Positions 1-7,122 of a stretch of 9,844 nucleotides of DNA are shown in pieces (positions within the stretch are counted from its first letter, which is position 1; the number at the start of each line of letters is the position of its first letter). The stretch comes from Planctomycetota bacterium (GTDB lineage Bacteria; Planctomycetota; Planctomycetia; Pirellulales; UBA1268): positions 1-9,844 of the forward strand of contig QWPO01000117.1 in assembly GCA_003669255.1 (NCBI GenBank), in the 5' to 3' direction. A model generated the notes under the pieces. That model saw nothing but the letters and a program-made list of their open reading frames with translations. It searched no databases and was not told the origin of the DNA. The position numbers and the translations under genes are program-made.

Positions 1-14
1 ACGGTCTTCTTCAT
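1..14 (-). CDS. 5' end of an unidentified gene, truncated by the window edge
   Basis: Reading the minus strand from base 14 gives ATG AAG AAG ACC GT, i.e. Met-Lys-Lys-Thr followed by an incomplete codon. This basic start would suit a signal peptide or membrane protein, but four residues cannot identify it. Upstream on the same strand there is an AGGAG 13 nt before the ATG, which is longer than ideal, and a TATACT hexamer (43-48) resembling a -10 box with no recognisable -35 partner. It lies just downstream of the hairpin that follows the yidB-like gene and has the same orientation. The start is plausible, but it could be chance. Confidence 0.35.
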
Positions 15-60
15 GGGCGGGACGCGGCTCCTGGGAGCTGCGAGTATACCTCCGCCCGGG

Positions 61-100
61 GGTGGCCCCGCGTCGCCCCTGAGGAGCGACGCGGGCCACC
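61..100 (-). terminator. Strong hairpin behind the yidB-like gene, possible transcription terminator
   Basis: The left arm (61-76) and right arm (86-100) pair over 15 bp with a single bulged C, around a 9-nt loop (77-85). The stem is very GC-rich and starts only 7 bp past the stop of the minus-strand gene at 108. No T-run follows on either strand, so it is not a classical intrinsic terminator. It may stop transcription in another way, protect the 3' end of the mRNA, or be a structured element upstream of the next gene at base 14. The structure itself is certain; the role is inferred. Confidence 0.5.
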
Positions 101-107
101 GGAATGA

Positions 108-545
108 TCAGCGTCGGGCCGGAAGCTGGCCGGTCGGCGTCAGTTCGTCGATGATTCGTGGGATGTACTTGGCAAGGACCTCAGCGAGTTGATCGCGATC
201 GATGCCCTTGGAACGGGCGTAGTGATCGAGTTCCTGCTGGCCGAACGTGTCCTCAATCTGTCGCCGATCCACGGGCTTGTTGGGGCCGGTGCGGACCCAC
301 GAGTCAACCTGCTCCCGCATCCCCTTCTCCTCGAACTGCTTGACGACCTCAGGCAGCTTCTGGGCCGAGCCGCCGCCGAAGATCTGCGAGAGGATATCAC
401 CGAGATCGTTTGGCGACGGCATGCCTTGCGGGGGCTGTTGCGGCCGCTGCTGGGGCTGGGGGCGCTGCTGAGGCTGCTGCTGTTGGGCTTGCTGCTGCGC
501 CGCGCCTTCGAGGACCTGCTTGAGAATCTCGCCGAGAATGTCCAT
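108..545 (-). CDS. YidB-like (DUF937) protein with Gln/Pro-rich N-terminal segment
   Basis: This 145-residue soluble protein resembles the YidB/DUF937 family, whose biochemical role is not established. The family signature is in residues about 45-143: a DLGDILSQIFGGG segment, then LPEVVKQFEEKGMREQVDSW, the RTGPNKPV motif, a FGQQELDHYARSKG helix pair, and the terminal LTPTGQLP. Residues 1-14 form a short amphipathic helix. Residues 17-40 are almost entirely Gln, Pro and Arg, a low-complexity linker not expected in short family members. There is no signal peptide or membrane segment. The start is supported by AAAAGG at 551-556 on the minus strand, 5 nt before the ATG. It lies 99 bp downstream of the DUF1559 gene on the same strand and is followed by a strong hairpin. 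Family membership is fairly sure; function is unknown. Confidence 0.8.
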   Translation of the reverse strand: MDILGEILKQVLEGAAQQQAQQQQPQQRPQPQQRPQQPPQGMPSPNDLGDILSQIFGGGSAQKLPEVVKQFEEKGMREQVDSWVRTGPNKPVDRRQIEDTFGQQELDHYARSKGIDRDQLAEVLAKYIPRIIDELTPTGQLPARR

Positions 546-578
546 GGTGACCTTTTCGTCGCTGGAGAATCGATCGAT

Positions 579-595
579 CGTCGGCAGCGCCGACG
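579..595. repeat. Perfect 7-bp inverted repeat with triloop
   Basis: CGTCGGC and GCCGACG flank the triloop AGC, directly adjoining a run of tandem CGAT units (571-580). It lies in the short spacer between the DUF1559 gene and the yidB-like gene, about 34 bp before the latter's start. It could be an operator, an attenuating hairpin in the leader, or a weak terminator for the upstream gene. No T-run follows, and in GC-rich DNA a 7-bp stem can arise by chance. Confidence 0.3.
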
Positions 596-644
596 TGGAA
601 CGAGCAGTCTACGGCCGTCCTGAGCCAGGGAAAAGCAGCCGGTG

Positions 645-1724
645 TCAGTCGAGCGAAACCGCTTCGCCGCCGGCCCGCGTCGCGAGCTGACCGAGAATCT
701 GCACCGAGGTGTCTTCCGATACCAGCCGCACCGACCCGTCCGCCATGGCCATGTTCGCCCCGGCGGTGTGAAAGCTGTACACGAGCCAGCCGTTTTCGTT
801 GGAGCCGTTGACCCGCATCAGCGTGGTGGGGATTGGCCCTGCGGTTGGGCCCGACGTGCACCACGCGGCGGCTTTCTCACCGAAGCCGTAGGGATTGTCG
901 TTGGTGGCCCAGGCCCCACCCTGCGCCCGCGCGCAGCCGGCGCCCGCCGCCTGATCCGCGTTCGCCGGAGAGCGGATTCGTCCCCGCCACACGTCCTCGC
1001 GGCCGGCACACTCGCTGAGCAGAATCGTCTTCGAGAGGCCGTCGGTGATCTTGGACATGGTGCACCGCGGACGCGCGGCGGTGGCGCCACAGTTCGTCCA
1101 CGCTTCCGTCGGCCCTGGTCCGGCCGTCACGGTGCCGGCAGCCAGGCCGGCCAGGGCGTTGAAGTTCGTACCCGTCCCGGCCACCAGGAAGTAGTCGCCG
1201 CACGCGCCGGTCTTTCGCGGGTTCTCGATCTTGTCTTGGATCCGGTTGGGGAACGGCGACGATGGGCATTGCAGCACCGGGAGGAAGGTCCGGGCCAGCA
1301 CGCGATTGCCGGTGGCGGTGTCGTCGAGCACGCCCGCGGTGCCGCCGCTCGGCGCGGAGCCGTCTTGGTTTTCCCACCAGTTCCGCGACAGGTCGTAGCT
1401 CGCCATCAGCGCCGTCTCTCCCACGTAGGGCAGCACGTCCGGGGTCCAGCTCCGGTGTGCCATCGTCGGCTCGCAGGCGGTGATCGCGCCGGAGAAGAGC
1501 CGCTTCAGCGGCGGCAGCATCCGCCGGGCGGTTTCGAAGTTGTGAAACGCGATCGGGAGCTGGCGGAGCTTGTTGGCGCATGCCGTTCGCTGCGCCGATT
1601 CCCGCGCGGACTGCACCGCAGGCAGAAGCAGGCCGATCAGCGTGGCGATGATCGCGATCACCACGAGCAGCTCCACAAGCGTGAAACCACGACGCTCGGC
1701 GTTGACGGTGGTGGTGCGGCGCAT
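645..1724 (-). CDS. DUF1559 domain protein with prepilin-type N-terminal cleavage/methylation motif
   Basis: This 359-residue pseudopilin-like protein belongs to the DUF1559 family that is greatly expanded in Planctomycetes. Residues 11-35 carry the type IV pilin/pseudopilin signature: a basic RRG, then FTLVELLVVIAII, with predicted prepilin peptidase cleavage between Gly13 and Phe14 and the conserved Glu at +5 (Glu18). The hydrophobic helix would anchor it in a membrane before assembly or secretion. The remainder is the DUF1559 globular domain: LLPAVQSARESAQRTACANKL after the helix, a mid-region CPSSPFPNR, GDYFLVAG and ITDGLSKTILLSE, and the hallmark FHTAGANMAMADGSVR at about 318-333. Several cysteines might form disulfides. 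I chose the start at 1724 because AGGAG lies 8 nt upstream; an in-frame ATG at 1754 would add 10 residues but has no comparable site. The role of individual members is unknown; surface or periplasmic structures have been suggested. Confidence 0.93.
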   Translation of the reverse strand: MRRTTTVNAERRGFTLVELLVVIAIIATLIGLLLPAVQSARESAQRTACANKLRQLPIAFHNFETARRMLPPLKRLFSGAITACEPTMAHRSWTPDVLPYVGETALMASYDLSRNWWENQDGSAPSGGTAGVLDDTATGNRVLARTFLPVLQCPSSPFPNRIQDKIENPRKTGACGDYFLVAGTGTNFNALAGLAAGTVTAGPGPTEAWTNCGATAARPRCTMSKITDGLSKTILLSECAGREDVWRGRIRSPANADQAAGAGCARAQGGAWATNDNPYGFGEKAAAWCTSGPTAGPIPTTLMRVNGSNENGWLVYSFHTAGANMAMADGSVRLVSEDTSVQILGQLATRAGGEAVSLD

Positions 1725-1732
1725 GGCGGCGA

Positions 1733-1737
1733 CTCCT
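1733..1737 (-). promoter_or_regulatory. Ribosome binding site that sets the DUF1559 gene start
   Basis: AGGAG on the minus strand, 8 nt before the ATG at 1724. It favours this start over the in-frame ATG 30 bases further upstream, which would place the site inside the coding region. Confidence 0.6.
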
Positions 1738-1935
1738 GACGGCGGGCACGTCACCGGATGCTATCGCCGCCGCCGGCCTGGAGGCGCCGGGAATCCGTCG
1801 CCACGGCTGGTGAACTTTTCACCGGCTGGGTGGCCGGCGGAAAAAAGACGGGGTCATGCGTGGTTCGCCCGCGGCCTCACGGCCGGTCGGCTTTCACTCG
1901 CCACGCACTCGCGCATGGATCATGTGCGAGCCGTG

Positions 1936-3303
1936 TCAGTCGTCGAGGCCAAGCTGACGGAGCTTGGTTCGCAGTGTTGCCCGGTCGAGGCCGAGGAGTT
2001 TGGCGGCGGCCGTGCGGTTGCCGCCGGTGTGAGCGAGTGCCTCGCGAAGGAGCGTGGCCTCGACGAGCCGCACGGTGCGGTTGTGGAGGTCGGGTTCGGG
2101 CAGTCGGCCGAAGGCGGCGCGGGCGGCCGCGGCCCAGTCTTTGATGGCGGAGTCTAGGTGGTGGCTGACGGCACCGAGCGGCCCGGCTCCGTCGGCGACG
2201 ACGTTGGTCGGCGGGAGGTGCTCGGGCCGCAGCGCCGCGCCGCGGGCGACCACGGCGGCGTGCTCGACGGCTGCCCGAAGTCCACGGACGTGCTCAGCCC
2301 AGTCGCGGTCCGCGAGCGCTGCGAGAAACTCGGGCGACAGAGCAGGCACGACCGCTGCCCGCGTGGCGGCGGCATGACGGGCGAGAAATGACCGTGCGAG
2401 TGGTTCGATGTCGTCGCGGCGGTCGGCAAGCGACGGTAGCGCGATCGCGGCCGATTCGAGGTCCGCTACCAGGCCGGCGTCGAGAACGAGTATCTGGGGG
2501 CCCAGCCGGCTCGAGAGGATCAGCCTGACATCGAGCGGCCGGGGGGAACCGCCACGCCGCGGTGCCCCAATCGCAAACGCCTGCGCGATCCGGGCCTGAA
2601 CTTCTCGCGGCGCTACCTCAATCTCCTCGATCAAGAGCGTGCCTGTGTCGGCGAGCGTGAGCAGCCCGTCGCCGTCGCCACCCCCAAAGAGTTCGTCGCC
2701 GATCGCGGTGGCCGCAAGGGCCGCGAGGCTCGTGGCCACGAACGGGCCGCCAGACCTGGGGCCATGGGCGTGCACGGTGCGAGCCACGAGTTCCTTGCCG
2801 CTGCCCGCGGGGCCCGTGATCAACAGCGGCCGCTCGTCCGCGGCGGCGGCTGCGATTCGCTTGTAGACCTCCTGCATCGCGGCGGAAGATCCGATGAGTG
2901 GTTGTGGCGGTGCCTCCGGCTCGGTGGACGAGTCTCCGCCAGGCCGCGCCGCGAGTGCCCTGGCGACCACCACCGAGACATGCTCGAGGTTGAACGGTTT
3001 GACGAGGTAGTCGAAGGCCCCGGCGCGGACGGCGCGGACGGCCGTATCGAGGTCGCCAAACGCCGTCATCACCACGATTGGGGTGGCGGCCGCCGTGTCC
3101 CGCAGATCGGGAATGGCTTCGATCCCGTCGCGGCCGGGGAGGCGGACGTCGAGGAGGATGGCGTCGGGCCGGGAACGGGCCGCAGCGGCGAGGGCCTCGG
3201 TGACATTTGCCGCCACATCGACGGCATGCCCCTCGTCGGTGAGAAGCTCGCGCAGGCTCCAGCCGATGGCTGGCTCGTCGTCGACGACCAGGATGCGGCT
3301 CAT
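1936..3303 (-). CDS. NtrC-like response regulator with degenerate AAA+ domain and Fis-type HTH
   Basis: This 455-residue protein is the output partner of the adjacent histidine kinase. Residues 1-120 are a complete receiver: acidic pair Asp8/Asp9, phosphoacceptor Asp52 (LLDVRLPG), Thr80 and Lys102 (VKPF). Residues about 135-365 match the sigma-54 activator AAA+ domain, with Walker A GPAGSGKE at 164-171. They depart from it at key points. After ELFG (204-207) the GAFTGA loop that contacts sigma-54 is missing. Walker B reads LLIEEIE instead of the usual LFLDEIG. The FREDLYYRL arginine-finger motif is replaced by LVADLESAA (278-286). A sensor-II-like WAEHVRGL remains. Residues about 413-455 form an intact Fis-family helix-turn-helix (GGNRTAAAKLLGLDRATLRTKL). 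The start overlaps the kinase stop as ATGA, and CGGAG lies 8 nt upstream, so translation is probably coupled. It probably binds DNA under phosphorylation control but regulates without activating sigma-54 polymerase. The regulon is unknown. Confidence 0.93.
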   Translation of the reverse strand: MSRILVVDDEPAIGWSLRELLTDEGHAVDVAANVTEALAAAARSRPDAILLDVRLPGRDGIEAIPDLRDTAAATPIVVMTAFGDLDTAVRAVRAGAFDYLVKPFNLEHVSVVVARALAARPGGDSSTEPEAPPQPLIGSSAAMQEVYKRIAAAAADERPLLITGPAGSGKELVARTVHAHGPRSGGPFVATSLAALAATAIGDELFGGGDGDGLLTLADTGTLLIEEIEVAPREVQARIAQAFAIGAPRRGGSPRPLDVRLILSSRLGPQILVLDAGLVADLESAAIALPSLADRRDDIEPLARSFLARHAAATRAAVVPALSPEFLAALADRDWAEHVRGLRAAVEHAAVVARGAALRPEHLPPTNVVADGAGPLGAVSHHLDSAIKDWAAAARAAFGRLPEPDLHNRTVRLVEATLLREALAHTGGNRTAAAKLLGLDRATLRTKLRQLGLDD

Positions 3304-4694
3304 GCGACGGGCTCCGCGGTTCCGCGGGAGGCGGCGGTCGTCGCCACGGGCAGCGCGATCGTAAACCGCGTGAGGCCGTCGGCCCTTCGCCAGGCGAGCA
3401 CGCCGCCGTGCTGTTCCGCCACCGCCCGTGCCACCGACAGCCCGAGGCCAACACCCTCCTGCTTGCCGGTCACGAACGGCTCGGCCAGTGCTGTGCCAAG
3501 CTCAGGCGGTGGTCCAGGCCCGTCGTCCACGACGATGAACGTGATCCGGCCTGTGGTGACCTCGGTGGCAATCGTCACGTGGCCGCCCCCTCCGGTGGCG
3601 TCGATCGCGTTGAGGGCGAGGTTCACGAGCGCCGCCCGCAGTGCCTCGCGACGGCCCATCAGGCTCGCGCCGCGCGCCGGACCAGCGGCGAGTTTGACAC
3701 CGGCGTGGGCACACCGTGGTCCCACGAGGTCGAGAACCTCGGCCACGAGCGCGTCGACGTCCACTGCTGTCGGCTCCGTGGCCGGCGGCTTACCGAGGGC
3801 GAGCAGGCCGCGGACTTCCTCCTCGACAATGTCGAGCTGCCGGCAGGCGACGGCGAGGCTGTCATCGATACGGCAGCCTGGGTCGGCCCCGGGGCAGCGC
3901 CGGCGGTGGAGATCGATCGCAAGCCTGGCGCCGGTGATCGCGTTGCGGAGTTCGTGGGCGAATCCCGCCGCAAGCTGGCCGAGGAGCCGCTGTCGTTCAC
4001 TGGCGATGAGACGCGACCGGAGCGACTCCAGTTCGCCGCTCATCCGCTCGACGCCCGCGGCGAGGCGGCCCACCTCGTCATTGTCGGTCTCGGCGGCCGC
4101 GGCCCCGAACTCGCCCGCTGAGATCCGTTCCACCCGCCGTTCGATCGCGCCGATTCGCCGCGCGATCCGGCCGGTCGTGGCCAGACCCAGTGGCACGAGC
4201 ACCGCGAGCGTGGTGGCGGCGACGGCGAGCACCGGCCAGGCTGCCGACCAGGTCGTCATCGCGAGGCTCTTCAGCGGGGTGAGCACGAACGCCCGCTCGG
4301 GTCGTACTCCTGCGGCGCGAATCACGGCGACCGCATACCGCGTGCGACCGAGGCCGATCGTGTCGCCGTCGCGTGCCGTTCGCAGGGAGTCTTTTACCTC
4401 CTTGAGCTTCTCCGGCGCGAGCGTGGCGGCCCCCGGCGCATCGGTATCGTCGTCCCAGACGATCAGTTCACTCCCGGTGAGGTCGCCGAGCGCGTCGAGG
4501 ACCGCCGGTACCAGCGCGATCCGCGAGCGGTCGAGGGCGGCCACGATCCGTTCGCGGCCAGTGCGGGCGGCGACGACGGCACTACGTGTCGCCAACCAGG
4601 CAGCAAAGGCGACGTTGGCCAGCACCGCGATCAGCACCAGGCCCACGACGGGCCAGACGAGCTGGGCGGAGAGCGTGCGACCCGGAAGCGGCAT
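3300..4694 (-). CDS. Membrane-bound sensor histidine kinase (HAMP, HisKA, HATPase)
   Basis: This 464-residue kinase senses an extracytoplasmic or membrane signal and phosphorylates the regulator encoded directly behind it. Residues about 11-34 and 151-171 are membrane helices enclosing a sensor region of roughly 115 residues with no motif I recognise. A HAMP-like linker follows (about 173-225, with GRIARRIGAIERRVERIS and DNDEVGRL). The dimerisation/phosphoacceptor domain has the H-box FAHELRNAITG with His247. The ATPase domain shows the N-box NLALNAIDATGGG, the G1 box VDDGPGPP, an F-box EPFVTGKQ and the G2 box GVGLGLSVAR. The enzyme therefore looks catalytically complete and of the NtrB/ZraS-like type. 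I prefer the ATG at 4694. An in-frame ATG at 4757 would add 21 hydrophilic residues and leave only 6 bp to the divergent gene. Neither has a clear ribosome binding site. The stop overlaps the regulator start by 4 bp. Confidence 0.93.
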   Translation of the reverse strand: MPLPGRTLSAQLVWPVVGLVLIAVLANVAFAAWLATRSAVVAARTGRERIVAALDRSRIALVPAVLDALGDLTGSELIVWDDDTDAPGAATLAPEKLKEVKDSLRTARDGDTIGLGRTRYAVAVIRAAGVRPERAFVLTPLKSLAMTTWSAAWPVLAVAATTLAVLVPLGLATTGRIARRIGAIERRVERISAGEFGAAAAETDNDEVGRLAAGVERMSGELESLRSRLIASERQRLLGQLAAGFAHELRNAITGARLAIDLHRRRCPGADPGCRIDDSLAVACRQLDIVEEEVRGLLALGKPPATEPTAVDVDALVAEVLDLVGPRCAHAGVKLAAGPARGASLMGRREALRAALVNLALNAIDATGGGGHVTIATEVTTGRITFIVVDDGPGPPPELGTALAEPFVTGKQEGVGLGLSVARAVAEQHGGVLAWRRADGLTRFTIALPVATTAASRGTAEPVA

Positions 4695-4763
4695 GGACGA
4701 CTCGATTCGGATGTCAGGCGGCCGCCATCCATCGTACCGGTCGAACGGCCGTATCATGGGGGC

Positions 4764-5711
4764 ATGAATCCCCGCGTTGTGATCGCCTGCCTGCTCGCCC
4801 TGGTCGCGGCAACGGCGCGCGGTGAGGCCGCGGTTCCCCGAGAGCTCGTCACGTTTGGGCCGCCGTCAGCCGGCCCGCTGTTTGCTGGTGGCGGGGCGGA
4901 TGCCTGGGACCGCGACCTGCGGGAGCGGGGCTGGATCCTGCGGCACGGGGGCTGCTGGCATCTCTGGTACACGGGTTCGAACCCCGACCGTGATCCCGGA
5001 CGGCGGCTCGGCCATGCGACGAGTGGCGACGGCCTCAACTGGACGCGGTCCACCGGCCCGCTCCTGCCAGGCCGCTGGGTCGAGGATGTCTGCGTGGCGA
5101 GAGTGAGCGGATCCGTTGGGGAACGTTTCCTCATGGTCGCCGAAGGCGAGCATGACATTGCCCACCTGCTCGCATCGCCAGATCTGCTGTCGTGGCGGCC
5201 CTGCGGCCCGCTCGACATCCGCCTTGCGTCGGGCGCGGCGATTCCCGACGGCCCGCGCGGCACACCCACGCTCTGGTTCGACGGCGGTCTTTGGCACCTC
5301 TACTACGAGCGGCGAGACGATGGCGTGTGGCTGGCCACGTCGCGGGACTGCCGCACGTTCACCAACGTCAGCGACGAACCTGTGCTGGCCTGCGGCCCGG
5401 AGGATTTCGACCGGCATGGGATCGCGATCGATCAGATCGTGCGGTTCGACGGCCGGTGGTATGCCTACTACCACGCCAGTCCGGATCCTATGCGGCAGAC
5501 GTGGCAGACCTGCATCGCCGCGAGCGACGATCTCGTCCATTGGGAGAAGTGGGAGGGCAATCCCGTTTTGCCTGTGGACCCCGCTCATCCGAAGCGGTCG
5601 AGCGCGACCGTCATCCACGACGGTGAGCGGCTGCGGCTCTACACTACCCATCCCGACGTCCGCGTGCGGTTCTCGGTCGATCCTGTCGCGGCCGGCCGGC
5701 TCAGGCGCTGA
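4764..5711 (+). CDS. Secreted five-bladed beta-propeller protein, GH43/GH32-like superfamily
   Basis: This 315-residue protein has an N-terminal signal peptide: MNPR, a hydrophobic stretch to about residue 17, and a likely signal peptidase site near ATARG-EA. The mature part shows the repeated W/Y-rich strands of the GH43/GH32/GH117/GH130-type propeller fold: WILRHGGCWHLWYTG (57-71), GHATSGDGLNWTR (83-95), GTPTLWFDGGLWHLYYE (166-182), IDQIVRFDGRWYAYYHAS (222-239) and IAASDDLVHWEKWEGNPVLP (251-270). Acidic residues at blade starts (Glu107-Asp108, Asp223, among others) could be catalytic, but I cannot assign a triad with confidence. The protein is probably a periplasmic or extracellular glycoside hydrolase, or a non-catalytic relative that binds glycans; the substrate is not predictable. 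It is divergent from the kinase gene, and its last 11 bp overlap the end of uxaC on the opposite strand. GGGGG sits only 1 nt from the ATG, so ribosome binding is unclear. Confidence 0.8.
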   Translation: MNPRVVIACLLALVAATARGEAAVPRELVTFGPPSAGPLFAGGGADAWDRDLRERGWILRHGGCWHLWYTGSNPDRDPGRRLGHATSGDGLNWTRSTGPLLPGRWVEDVCVARVSGSVGERFLMVAEGEHDIAHLLASPDLLSWRPCGPLDIRLASGAAIPDGPRGTPTLWFDGGLWHLYYERRDDGVWLATSRDCRTFTNVSDEPVLACGPEDFDRHGIAIDQIVRFDGRWYAYYHASPDPMRQTWQTCIAASDDLVHWEKWEGNPVLPVDPAHPKRSSATVIHDGERLRLYTTHPDVRVRFSVDPVAAGRLRR

Positions 5712-7110
5712 CCGGTTCGATGAACATCGCCCGGGCATTGCCGTGGCAGACGCCGGCGACCACGGCGTCGAGCCAGTCGCGGCGGTCGGGGAGCCGGCCG
5801 CTGGCGACGTCGCTGCCGAGCAAGTCGCAGAGAATCCGGCGAAAGTATTCGTGTCGCGGATAGGAGAGGAACGACCGCGAGTCGGTGACCATCCCCACGA
5901 ATCGCGCGAGCAGGCCGAGGTCGGAGAGCATGTTCATCTGGTCCCGCATGCCCCGCTCCTGGTCCATGAACCACCAGCCGCTGCCCCACTGCATCTTGCC
6001 GGGGATGGCGCCATCCTGGAACGAGCCCGGCATCGCGGCGAAGACGGCGTTATCGGCAGGGTTGATGTTGTAGAGGATCGTGCGGCCGAGGGTGTTTTCT
6101 CCCGAGAGCCGGCCGAGGAGGCGGATGAGCCCGGGGCCCTGTGGCAGGTCGCCGATCGTGTCGCAGCCGGCATCGGCGCCGAGCCGCTTCGCCAGCAGCA
6201 GGTTGGGATCGCGGAAGGCGCCGAGGTGCAACTGCGTGACGAAGCCCCGGGCGTGGTTGAGTCGGGCGATGTGGAGCACGATGGAGGTTGCGAAGCGGTC
6301 GGCTTCCTCGGGCGTGGCGGCCGTGCCGGCCATGGCTCGCTGCCAGATCGAGGCGGCCTCTGCGTCGGTGCAGTGCGTGGCGGCGAGCACGTCGAGCCCG
6401 TGGTCGCTTGCCCGGCAGCCGGCGGCGGCGAAGTCGGCGTGCCGCTTGGCGAGCGCCGCGAGCAGGCCGGCGTGGGTGTCGGTGCCGATCCCGGAGATGT
6501 CGGCGAGCTTCTTCGCCCAGGCCTTCACCTTCTCGGGCTGGTGCACCTTGCCGGCCACATCGGGGCGGAAGGTGGGTACGACCTTCACGGGGAAGCCCGA
6601 GGCGGTGATTCGCGCGTGCCAGTCCAGCGGATCGACTGGGTCATCGGTCGTGCCGACGAGCGCCACGTTCATCTTCGTGAGGATGCCCCGGGCGGTGAGC
6701 GGGCCGCTGGTGAGCTGGCGGTTGGCCTCCGTCCAGACCCTCTCGGCGGTGGTGCCGTCGAGCAGGTCGTCGATCCCAAAATGGCGGCGGAGTTCGAGGT
6801 GGGCCCAGTGAAAGAGTGGGTTACGCAGCGTGTGCGGGACCGTCTCCGCCCAAGCCTGGAACTTCTCCCGCGGCGTGGCGGAGCCGGTGATCCGCTCCTC
6901 GTTCACCCCGTCGGCCCGCATCGCCCGCCACTTGTAATGGTCTCCCTCCAGCCAGGCGGCGTGGAGGGTGTCGAACCGCCGGTCCTCGGCGATGTCCTTT
7001 GGGCTCAGGTGGCAGTGGTAATCGACGATCGGCTGCGTCGCCGCCACGCGGTGGTAGAGGTCGGCTGCCACCGGGGTGGAGAGCAGAAAGGCGTCGTCGC
7101 AGAATCCCAT
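5701..7110 (-). CDS. uxaC: Glucuronate isomerase (uronate isomerase)
   Basis: UxaC interconverts D-glucuronate and D-fructuronate, and D-galacturonate and D-tagaturonate, the first step of cytoplasmic hexuronate catabolism. The 469-residue product matches the roughly 470 residues of E. coli UxaC along its whole length. Near the N-terminus IVDYHCHLSPKDIAEDRRF holds the metal-binding His32 and His34 of the amidohydrolase fold. Further family blocks are LEGDHYKWRAMRADGV, VPHTLRNPLFHWAHLELRR, VGTTDDPVD, PGKMQWGSGWWFMDQ and DSRSFLSYPRHEYFRRIL near the C-terminus. I place the start at 7110: GGTAGG lies 6 nt upstream and the protein then begins like its relatives. A longer frame from 7164 would add 18 unrelated residues and run into mscL. 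The gene follows mscL by 7 bp, so the two are probably co-transcribed. No other hexuronate gene (uxaB, uxuA, kdgK) is visible nearby. Confidence 0.96.
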   Translation of the reverse strand: MGFCDDAFLLSTPVAADLYHRVAATQPIVDYHCHLSPKDIAEDRRFDTLHAAWLEGDHYKWRAMRADGVNEERITGSATPREKFQAWAETVPHTLRNPLFHWAHLELRRHFGIDDLLDGTTAERVWTEANRQLTSGPLTARGILTKMNVALVGTTDDPVDPLDWHARITASGFPVKVVPTFRPDVAGKVHQPEKVKAWAKKLADISGIGTDTHAGLLAALAKRHADFAAAGCRASDHGLDVLAATHCTDAEAASIWQRAMAGTAATPEEADRFATSIVLHIARLNHARGFVTQLHLGAFRDPNLLLAKRLGADAGCDTIGDLPQGPGLIRLLGRLSGENTLGRTILYNINPADNAVFAAMPGSFQDGAIPGKMQWGSGWWFMDQERGMRDQMNMLSDLGLLARFVGMVTDSRSFLSYPRHEYFRRILCDLLGSDVASGRLPDRRDWLDAVVAGVCHGNARAMFIEPVSA

Positions 7111-7116
7111 GGTGTG

Positions 7117-7122
7117 CCTACC
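7117..7122 (-). promoter_or_regulatory. Ribosome binding site of uxaC, overlapping the mscL stop codon
   Basis: GGTAGG on the minus strand contains the TAG stop of mscL and ends 6 nt before the uxaC ATG at 7110. It supports the shorter uxaC start and suggests ribosomes finishing mscL could reinitiate on uxaC. Confidence 0.5.

Noticed and set aside
642..1739. Plus-strand open frame of 365 codons opposite the DUF1559 gene
   Set aside because: It almost exactly mirrors the DUF1559 gene, which has clear family motifs at both ends; the antisense product has none.
1815..1847. Possible terminator: CCGGC/GCCGG stem flanked by TTTT and AAAAAA
   Set aside because: The stem is only 5 bp before a mismatch, and on both strands the T-run comes before the stem, not after it, so it does not fit an intrinsic terminator.
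1725..1935. Possible small gene or RNA in the largest spacer
   Set aside because: No reading frame with a convincing start site and no tRNA-like or strongly structured element was found on either strand.
2764..4767. Plus-strand open frame of 667 codons opposite the kinase and regulator genes
   Set aside because: Composition is dominated by Arg, Ser, Ala and Pro with no motif; it mirrors the strong GC bias at third codon positions of the real genes on the other strand.
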